5,776 nucleotides of DNA from the NCBI GenBank assembly GCA_023423995.1, contig JAFAEL010000082.1:1-5776 (forward strand). The letters are read 5' to 3'. Numbering within the stretch: position 1 is the stretch's first letter; each line of letters begins with the position of its first letter. The stretch is from Pseudomonadota bacterium (GTDB lineage: Bacteria; Pseudomonadota; Alphaproteobacteria; Rhizobiales; Beijerinckiaceae). Below the pieces are notes generated by a model. It saw only the letters and a program-made list of their open reading frames with translations. It did not search any database and was not told the origin of the DNA. Of the stretch, positions 1-5,776 are shown one piece after another. The position numbers and the translations under genes are program-made.

Positions 1-86
1 CCCTGACGGTCGGTGCCGTTCTTGCGCTTGCCGGTGCGCTTGCGTCGATCTCCCGCCTGTCCTCCGAGCGCCGTGCGCGCGCCTGA
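1..86 (+). CDS. C-terminal end of a membrane protein (partial; transporter-like)
   Basis: An open frame enters from the left edge (first full codon at 3) and stops with TGA at 84-86, giving 27 visible residues. The first 16 or so are hydrophobic and rich in Leu, Ala, Gly and Val (LTVGAVLALAGALASIS), and they are followed by a short basic tail ending SSERRARA. A final transmembrane helix with a positively charged cytoplasmic end is what major facilitator and similar transporters look like at the C-terminus. The family cannot be fixed from so little sequence. Codon use matches the genes that follow. It lies 43 bases before the next gene on the same strand, so co-transcription is possible. Confidence 0.5.
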   Translation, partial: LTVGAVLALAGALASISRLSSERRARA

Positions 87-129
87 CAGCCGCCTCGACC
101 GGGCATCGTCCCTCGGGTAGAAGCGAAGG

Positions 130-663
130 ATGCTTGACCCCGCCGCTTTCGCCTCGACGCCCGCGCCGGGCCGCGACTGCGGCACCTGCACGCTGTGCTG
201 CAAGGTCTATGACGTTCCCGCCCTCGAGAAGCCGTCGGGGAGCTGGTGCCGTCACTGCCAGCCGGGGCGCGGCTGCGGCATCCACGAGACCCGCCCGCAG
301 CATTGCCGCAGCTTCCACTGCATGTGGATGCTGGAGACATGGCTCGGCCCCGAGTGGAAACCCGAGAAGGCGAAGCTCGTCCTGACGGTCGATCCCGTGA
401 CGCGATTCCTCCTCGTGCAGGTCGATCCCGGCTCGCCGGGAGCCTGGCGCCGCGATCCGTATTACGGCCAGCTCAAGAACTGGGCCGCCGCCGGTATCGC
501 GCAGGGGCGGCAGGTCATCGTCTTCCTGAACAAGAGCGCGACCGTCGTTCTTCCCGATCGCGACGTGCCGCTCGGCATCATGGGGCCGAACGACCGCATC
601 GTCGCGCGGGAGCGGCGCACCCCGCAGGGCATCACCCTGGACGTCGAGAAGGTGGCCGCCTGA
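130..663 (+). CDS. YkgJ-family cysteine cluster protein (putative metal-binding)
   Basis: This 177-residue soluble protein has nine cysteines, all in the first 64 residues: C17, C20, C23, C24, C40, C43, C49, C59 and C64. The start of the cluster, CGTCTLCCK, and the later spacing (GCGIHETRPQHCRSFHC) match the YkgJ/UPF0153 'zinc- or iron-chelating' cysteine-cluster family. No member function is assigned with certainty; metal or Fe-S binding is inferred from the cysteines. The rest, residues 65-177, contains no cysteine and looks like a small mixed alpha/beta region. The start is well fixed: an in-frame TAG lies at 118-120 and ATG at 130 is the first start after it, though the ribosome site (GAAGG just before ATG) is poorly spaced. 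The HAD gene begins 17 bases after the stop, so the two probably share a transcript. Confidence 0.8.
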   Translation: MLDPAAFASTPAPGRDCGTCTLCCKVYDVPALEKPSGSWCRHCQPGRGCGIHETRPQHCRSFHCMWMLETWLGPEWKPEKAKLVLTVDPVTRFLLVQVDPGSPGAWRRDPYYGQLKNWAAAGIAQGRQVIVFLNKSATVVLPDRDVPLGIMGPNDRIVARERRTPQGITLDVEKVAA

Positions 664-680
664 CCTCGTCGCCCGCCACG

Positions 681-1412
681 ATGCCGGGGCCTGGGCCGCT
701 CCAGGCTCTCCTTTTCGACAAGGACGGCACGCTCATCGATTTCGACGCGACCTGGGGACCGGCGGCCTACGAGGTCATGACGACTCTCGCCGGGGGCGAC
801 CGGGCGAGCCTGGAGCGCCTGATGCTCGTCAGCGAGTACATCGAGGAGGAGCGCCGCTTCCTGCCGACCTCGCCGCTGGTCGCGGGTTCCTCCGCGCATT
901 ACGGCCCGCTCTGGGCGGAAGCGCTCGGCCGGGAGCCCGGACAGGCCTTCTACTCCGAGATGGACGAGCTCTTCCGGATCGGTGGCTTGAGGCACCTTGC
1001 CCCGATAGCCCAACCGGCTGCGATCCTGGGGGAGCTTGCGGGGAGGGGAATTCGCCTCGGCATCGCCACCAACGATGCCGAAGCCTCCGCCCGGGCGCAG
1101 GCCGAGGCGCTCGGCCTTTCGCCGATGCTGAGTTTCGTCGCCGGCTATGATTCCGGGTTCGGCGGCAAACCCGATCCCGGCATGGTAACGGCCTTCGTCG
1201 AGCAGCATGGCCTCGATCCCGCCCGCGTGGCGCTGATCGGCGATTCCAAGCACGATCTCTTGGCGGCACGGGCTGCAGGCGTCGTGGCGATCGCGGTCCT
1301 GACGGGTCCCTTGCGGGAGGCGGCGCGGGAGGATGTGGAGCCTCTGGCCGATCACCTGCTCGTCTCGATCGCGGATCTGCCCGACTGGTTGAGCGGAGGC
1401 GCCGATGGCTGA
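681..1412 (+). CDS. HAD-superfamily hydrolase, phosphoglycolate phosphatase (Gph)-like
   Basis: A 243-residue cytoplasmic phosphatase-like protein. All four HAD motifs are visible: motif I FDKDGT with nucleophile D13 and acid/base D15; motif II T130 in GIATND; motif III K163 in GGKPDP; motif IV GDSKHD with D188 and D192 for Mg2+. The stretch between about residues 20 and 100 is a helical C1-type cap, as in Gph/PGMB-like enzymes. The family removes phosphate from small phosphorylated metabolites; phosphoglycolate is the usual guess but the cap does not prove it. ATG at 681 puts motif I at a normal distance from the N-terminus. The frame is open much further upstream, but that part only mirrors the preceding gene. 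A CTG at 660 is a less likely start. No good ribosome site precedes 681, so reinitiation after the YkgJ-like gene is plausible. The end overlaps the CDF gene by 8 bases. Confidence 0.85.
   Translation: MPGPGPLQALLFDKDGTLIDFDATWGPAAYEVMTTLAGGDRASLERLMLVSEYIEEERRFLPTSPLVAGSSAHYGPLWAEALGREPGQAFYSEMDELFRIGGLRHLAPIAQPAAILGELAGRGIRLGIATNDAEASARAQAEALGLSPMLSFVAGYDSGFGGKPDPGMVTAFVEQHGLDPARVALIGDSKHDLLAARAAGVVAIAVLTGPLREAAREDVEPLADHLLVSIADLPDWLSGGADG
1395..1399 (+). promoter_or_regulatory. Ribosome binding site of the CDF transporter gene
   Basis: GGAGG lies inside the end of the HAD gene, five bases before ATG at 1405. It supports this start and suggests that translation of the transporter is coupled to the overlapping upstream gene. 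Confidence 0.7.
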
Positions 1413-2355
1413 GGTTCCGCACGATCACGGGCATGGCCACCATCACCATCAGCACGGCGGGCTCGGCCATGTGCATGCGCCTGCAAGCTTCGGCCGCGCC
1501 TTTGCGATCGGCATCTCGCTCAACGTCGCGATCGTGGTGCTGCAGGGCGTCTATGGCTACCTGTCGAACTCGGTCGCGCTGATCGCGGATGCGGGCCACA
1601 ACCTCTCCGACGTGCTGGGCCTCGTGGTGGCCTGGGCCGCTACCGTGCTGGCCGCGCGGCCTCCGAGCTCGCGCTTCACCTACGGGCTCCGCGCCTCGTC
1701 GATCCTCGGCGCGATGTTCAACGCCGTGTTCCTGCTCGTCGCCGTGGGGGCGCTGTCCTGGGAAGCGTTGCGCCGCCTCGCCGACCCCGAGCCGGTTGCC
1801 GGCGTCACCGTGATGGTGGTGGCTGCCATAGGCATGGTGCTGAACGGCTTCACGGCCTGGCTCTTCGCCGGCGGCCGGGAGGGTGACCTCAACATCAGGG
1901 GCGCATACCTCCACATGGCGGCGGACGCGGCCGTGTCGGCAGGCGTCGTGATCGCAGGCCTCGTCATTCTCCTGACGGGCTGGCTCTGGGTCGACCCGAT
2001 CGTGAGCCTCGCCATCAACGTCGTGATCGTCTGGGGGACCTGGAGCCTCCTGCGCGACAGCATCGTCATGTCGCTTGCCGCGGTGCCGGCCGGGATCGAT
2101 CCGGAGGAGGTCCGCACCTTCCTCGCCACCCGCGATGGTGTGGCAGGCCTCCACGACCTCCACATCTGGCCGATGTCCACGACCGAGACCGCGCTCACGG
2201 CCCACCTGTCGATCCCAGGCGGCCATCCGGGCGATGGCTTCCTGATGGGACTGGCGGCCGAGCTGAAGAGCCGCTTCGGCATCGGGCACGTGACGCTGCA
2301 GGTCGAGACGGATCCGGACACGGTATGCGCGCTTGCGCCCGAGCATGTCGTCTAG
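1405..2355 (+). CDS. Cation diffusion facilitator (CDF) metal exporter with His-rich N-terminus
   Basis: A 316-residue inner-membrane transporter of the CDF family (ZitB/CzcD/DmeF type), which exports divalent metals such as Zn2+, Co2+ or Ni2+ in exchange for protons. Six membrane segments can be placed at about 31-52, 57-83, 98-118, 131-155, 167-190 and 195-212, followed by a soluble cytoplasmic domain (213-316) containing the family's LHDLHIWP stretch. The intramembrane metal site is intact: H65 and D69 (HNLSD) in helix 2, H170 and D174 (HMAAD) in helix 5. The HDHD set is typical of Zn-type members. The first 24 residues hold ten histidines, a likely cytoplasmic metal-binding tail, while the loop between helices 4 and 5 is short and lacks histidine. 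The start is fixed by GGAGG at 1395-1399, and the gene overlaps the HAD gene by 8 bases (ATGGCTGA). Metal specificity cannot be read from sequence alone. Confidence 0.93.
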   Translation: MAEVPHDHGHGHHHHQHGGLGHVHAPASFGRAFAIGISLNVAIVVLQGVYGYLSNSVALIADAGHNLSDVLGLVVAWAATVLAARPPSSRFTYGLRASSILGAMFNAVFLLVAVGALSWEALRRLADPEPVAGVTVMVVAAIGMVLNGFTAWLFAGGREGDLNIRGAYLHMAADAAVSAGVVIAGLVILLTGWLWVDPIVSLAINVVIVWGTWSLLRDSIVMSLAAVPAGIDPEEVRTFLATRDGVAGLHDLHIWPMSTTETALTAHLSIPGGHPGDGFLMGLAAELKSRFGIGHVTLQVETDPDTVCALAPEHVV

Positions 2356-2449
2356 GTCGCGCCTGAGAATGTGAACAGGATGCGGCTGTCCGGGCGCTGC
2401 GCGCCGCGCCGGGCGGCACCATCTCCGGGGTGATCGGATTGGAGCGTCG

Positions 2450-3337
2450 ATGGCCTCTTCCCTCGCACTCTGGCGCGGCCGCAAGGGCGAACTGTCGCCC
2501 CTGCGCATCGCGACCCTTGCGATCCTGGTATGGCCCGCTGTGCTCGCCGTCTTCGACGCAAGCCGGGGAGGCCTCGGCGGCCGTCCTCTGAACGAACTCA
2601 TCCACCGCTCCGGCTGGTGGGCCCTCGTCTTTCTGATGGCCTCGCTCGCCGTTACGCCGCTGCGCCAGTCGGGAGGGTTCTCGCGCCTCTTCGAGGTGAG
2701 GCGGATGATCGGCGTCGCGTGTTTCTGCTACGCGGCGGCCCATATTTGCCTCTACGTCGTCGACCAGAACTTCAACCTCGTGAAGGTCGCGACGGAGATC
2801 GGCTCGCGGATCTATCTGACGATCGGCTTCGTCGCGCTGCTTGGGCTGGCTGCGCTCGCCGCGACCTCGAACGACGCCATGCTGCGCCGGCTGGGCGGCC
2901 TGAAATGGCGGCGGCTGCACCAACTCGCCTACGTGATCTCGCTGCTCGCGCTGATCCACTTCTTCCAGCAGACCAAGGCCGATATCACCGAGCCGACGCT
3001 CTTTGCCGGGCTCTTCACCTGGATGATGGGCTACCGGATCTTCGCCGGGCTCGGAGAGGGCGCGCTCGGCTGGCCGCGTCTTCTTCTCCTCGCCGTGATC
3101 GCCGCGGCCCTCACCTTCGCGGGCGATCTCCTGGGGCTCTGGATCACGGCCGGCAGGCCGCCCTTCCTCGATTTCCTGCCGCTCTATGCCGGCGCGATCC
3201 TCGTTCCCGATCTTGGCATCCGGCCCGGCTGGCCCGTTCTCGGAGCCGGCCTGATCGTGACGGTCCTGAACCTTCTTTCCCTCTCGCGGCGGCCTCTGCC
3301 GCGCGCACGCCCGGCGCCGCGGCCTGCGACATCCTGA
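2450..3337 (+). CDS. msrQ: MsrQ (YedZ), heme-binding membrane subunit of the MsrPQ methionine sulfoxide reductase
   Basis: A 295-residue inner-membrane protein of the ferric-reductase-like family. MsrQ passes electrons from the respiratory chain through heme to periplasmic MsrP, a molybdenum enzyme that repairs oxidised methionine in envelope proteins. Family signatures are present: VTPLR (68-72), RRMIGV (84-89) before helix 3, RIYLTIG (120-126), and KWRRLHQLAYV (152-162). Candidate heme ligands are H98, H157 and H170, matching the conserved histidines of the family. Helices lie at about 20-36, 54-69, 86-104, 121-138, 157-173 and 183-200. Beyond these, the protein continues for nearly 100 residues with two more hydrophobic segments (about 208-231 and 260-278), absent from the roughly 210-residue E. 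coli protein. TTGGAG at 2439-2444 supports ATG 2450. No msrP is seen on either side. The preceding 94-base gap has no clear promoter or terminator. Confidence 0.9.
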   Translation: MASSLALWRGRKGELSPLRIATLAILVWPAVLAVFDASRGGLGGRPLNELIHRSGWWALVFLMASLAVTPLRQSGGFSRLFEVRRMIGVACFCYAAAHICLYVVDQNFNLVKVATEIGSRIYLTIGFVALLGLAALAATSNDAMLRRLGGLKWRRLHQLAYVISLLALIHFFQQTKADITEPTLFAGLFTWMMGYRIFAGLGEGALGWPRLLLLAVIAAALTFAGDLLGLWITAGRPPFLDFLPLYAGAILVPDLGIRPGWPVLGAGLIVTVLNLLSLSRRPLPRARPAPRPATS

Positions 3338-3364
3338 GCCCCGGCTCTCGCACCAACGTCCAGA

Positions 3365-3392
3365 TTGCGGAGCCCTTCCAGTCGCTTATGGT
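3365..3392 (+). promoter_or_regulatory. Possible weak sigma70-type promoter before the acyl-CoA ligase gene
   Basis: TTGCGG (3365-3370) and TATGGT (3387-3392) are separated by 16 bases in the 99-base gap after msrQ, and would start transcription about 35-40 bases before ATG 3437. The matches to consensus are only partial, so this could be chance; the gene may simply be read through from msrQ. Confidence 0.22.
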
Positions 3393-3422
3393 GCGCGAAG
3401 CCTGGGCCCCAAAAGCGGGCAC

Positions 3423-3430
3423 AAGGGAGG
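3423..3430 (+). promoter_or_regulatory. Strong ribosome binding site deciding the acyl-CoA ligase start
   Basis: AAGGGAGG, the best Shine-Dalgarno match in the window, sits six bases before ATG 3437. It favours that start over in-frame TTG codons at 3365 and 3434. Confidence 0.85.
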
Positions 3431-3436
3431 AAATTG

Positions 3437-5068
<1,632 letters not shown>

Positions 5069-5097
5069 CTCGCCAGCCTTTGCAGGTCCGCTGGTAG

Positions 5098-5145
5098 ACC
5101 GAAGGGCGATCTTTCCGGAGATGATCGTCTTTATTCTTCTTCGGT
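5098..5145 (+). terminator. Probable intrinsic terminator after the acyl-CoA ligase gene
   Basis: The inner stem GGCGATC (5105-5111) pairs with GATCGTC (5123-5129), seven pairs including one G-U, and is followed directly by a T-rich run (5130-5141, TTTATTCTTCTT). An outer perfect repeat, ACCGAAG (5098-5104) with CTTCGGT (5139-5145), encloses both the hairpin and the T-rich run. The position 29 bases after the stop codon fits the end of a transcription unit. The stem is modest for a GC-rich genome, so efficiency is uncertain. Confidence 0.6.
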
Positions 5146-5154
5146 AGCGCTCGG

Positions 5155-5162
5155 TTAACCAT
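5155..5162 (+). promoter_or_regulatory. CtrA-like half-site TTAACCAT
   Basis: TTAACCAT is an exact match to the half-site form of the CtrA cell-cycle regulator motif known from Caulobacter and relatives. It overlaps the palindrome GGTTAACC (5153-5160). No second TTAA lies at the usual 7-base spacing on either side, so only a half-site is present. It lies 134 bases before the putative start at 5296. Confidence 0.3.
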
Positions 5163-5197
5163 GCCGTGGCTGAATAGGCCAAGGTGAACGGCAGGTT

Positions 5198-5212
5198 CGA
5201 CCGGACCGGTCG
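5198..5212. promoter_or_regulatory. 15-base interrupted palindrome, possible operator
   Basis: CGACCGG and CCGGTCG are perfect seven-base inverted arms around a single A. The one-base centre is too tight for an RNA hairpin with full arms, so a binding site for a dimeric DNA-binding protein is the more natural reading. No regulator gene is visible nearby. GC-rich DNA produces such palindromes by chance fairly often. Confidence 0.35.
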
Positions 5213-5213
5213 T

Positions 5214-5247
5214 CTCGCCCCGACGCGCAGCGATGCGGCGGGGCGAG
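5214..5247 (+). promoter_or_regulatory. Strong GC-rich hairpin in the leader of the right-edge gene
   Basis: CTCGCCCCG (5214-5222) and CGGGGCGAG (5239-5247) form nine perfect pairs. After one A/G mismatch the stem continues with CGCG (5224-5227) against TGCG (5234-5237), leaving a six-base loop, CAGCGA. It starts one base after the palindrome at 5198-5212 and ends 48 bases before ATG 5296. No T-run follows, so a standard intrinsic terminator is unlikely; a structured 5' leader, attenuator or Rho-related element is possible. An alternative ATG (5233) falls partly in the loop. Confidence 0.45.
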
Positions 5248-5283
5248 CGCTGGAGGGAAGCTTCGCCGGGCACGCGTTTCGTC

Positions 5284-5288
5284 GAGTC
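5284..5288. promoter_or_regulatory. GANTC (CcrM methylation-type) site next to the putative start
   Basis: GAGTC lies seven bases before ATG 5296. GANTC is the target of the cell-cycle methylase CcrM in many alphaproteobacteria. The motif is short and occurs elsewhere in the window (for example 5067-5071 and 5503-5507), so a role here is only suggested by position and the nearby CtrA-like half-site. Confidence 0.2.
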
Positions 5289-5295
5289 GCGTCCC

Positions 5296-5776
5296 ATGTT
5301 GCGTATCGGTTCTCCCTCCGCCCGCGGTAGCCACGGCCACCTGCTTCGTGGGCGCTCGCTCCGAGCGACTGCGCTGATGACCGCGGCGGCCGTCCCCATC
5401 GTATTCGCCGTGACGGCCGGGCTCGGGATCATCTCCGTTCCACCCCTCCGGCAGGCCGATCCGGACGTGACGGGAAGCGTCTCGCCGGCTCCCATCCGCA
5501 TCGACTCCAGCCTGCTCGATCCGGCCCCCATGCTCGGGAAACAGGCTGCGCAGGGTTGGTCAACTGCACCTCTCGCCGCTGGCCTGCTGCCGAAAGCCTC
5601 GCCTGCTGGGGCAGCGACGACCGTTGCGCCGCGCGCCGTGCCCGCTGGGAGGCCTGCGCCCCCTCAGCAGAATGCGGCGCCCGAGCCGCAGCGCACCTCG
5701 CAGCTCCTGCATCCGATCCCGCTTCCCGCTCCGCGTCCGGCGTATCTGGCCCCCGCCGCCGGTCCCGCCGTTGCGC
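5296..5776 (+). CDS. Membrane-anchored Pro/Ala-rich envelope protein, N-terminal part (runs off the right edge)
   Basis: An open frame from ATG 5296 has no stop through the window end, giving 160 visible residues. Residues 1-23 are basic (R3, R10, R18, R20, R23). Residues 24-48 form a hydrophobic segment (ALMTAAAVPIVFAVTAGLGI and on), consistent with an N-in signal anchor placing the rest in the periplasm. From residue 96 to 160 there are 16 prolines and 17 alanines, with a PIPLPAPRPAYLAP stretch near the end: a flexible linker to a domain lying beyond the window. I do not recognise the family. Rhizobial DUF2778 (L,D-transpeptidase-like) proteins can share this anchor-plus-linker shape, but nothing visible proves it. 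The start is uncertain: no clear ribosome site precedes 5296, and ATG 5233 and ATG 5377 are in frame. The leader holds a palindrome, a hairpin and a CtrA-like half-site. Confidence 0.6.
   Translation, partial: MLRIGSPSARGSHGHLLRGRSLRATALMTAAAVPIVFAVTAGLGIISVPPLRQADPDVTGSVSPAPIRIDSSLLDPAPMLGKQAAQGWSTAPLAAGLLPKASPAGAATTVAPRAVPAGRPAPPQQNAAPEPQRTSQLLHPIPLPAPRPAYLAPAAGPAVA

Noticed and set aside
246..680. N-terminal extension of the HAD gene back to ATG 246
   Set aside because: This part overlaps the cysteine-cluster gene in another frame and reads as low-complexity Arg/Pro/Ala; HAD motif I begins just after 681.
829..2601. A 590-codon open frame on the minus strand
   Set aside because: It lies opposite the HAD, CDF and msrQ genes, all of which have clear family motifs. 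Its product is Arg/His/Pro-rich low-complexity sequence with no recognisable domain, as expected opposite GC-rich genes.
3336..3347. GAGCC-CC-GGCTC palindrome overlapping the msrQ stop codon as a terminator
   Set aside because: The centre is only two bases, leaving about four usable pairs, and no T-run follows. It is too weak to call.
5155..5340. A 61-codon minus-strand frame in the gap before the right-edge gene
   Set aside because: It is short, has no ribosome site or family similarity, and overlaps the opposite-strand open frame and the structured leader.

Overview
The window is GC-rich coding DNA whose genes all read on the plus strand. Strong G/C preference at third codon positions, alphaproteobacterial-type protein families and a TTAACCAT CtrA-like half-site point to a Hyphomicrobiales-type alphaproteobacterium (Methylobacterium, Microvirga or Bosea relatives are reasonable guesses). 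This placement is inference; there is no rRNA or other marker gene here.

Layout: (1) positions 1-86 hold the tail of a hydrophobic protein, probably the last helix of a membrane transporter. (2) 130-663 encodes a YkgJ-type cysteine-cluster protein, followed after 17 bases by a HAD/Gph-like phosphatase (681-1412), whose stop overlaps by 8 bases the start of a His-tailed cation diffusion facilitator (1405-2355). (3) After 94 bases comes msrQ (2450-3337), the heme-binding membrane subunit of the periplasmic methionine sulfoxide reductase, in a long form and without msrP beside it. (4) After 99 bases comes an AMP-forming acyl-CoA ligase of the DmdB-like/medium-chain class (3437-5068), closed by a probable intrinsic terminator (5098-5145). 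(5) A 227-base gap (5069-5295) carries the terminator, a TTAACCAT half-site, a 15-base interrupted palindrome and a strong hairpin. (6) From about 5296 an open frame runs off the right edge: the N-terminus of a membrane-anchored, Pro/Ala-rich envelope protein.

The first three complete genes look co-transcribed. YkgJ-like cysteine cluster, metal exporter and MsrQ could share a metal/thiol stress theme, but this is only context. The acyl-CoA ligase may be read from the same transcript or from a weak promoter in its own leader. I see no mobile element, CRISPR array, tRNA or rRNA, and no clear evidence of a new multi-gene system. The part most worth attention is the regulatory DNA and the truncated gene at the right edge.
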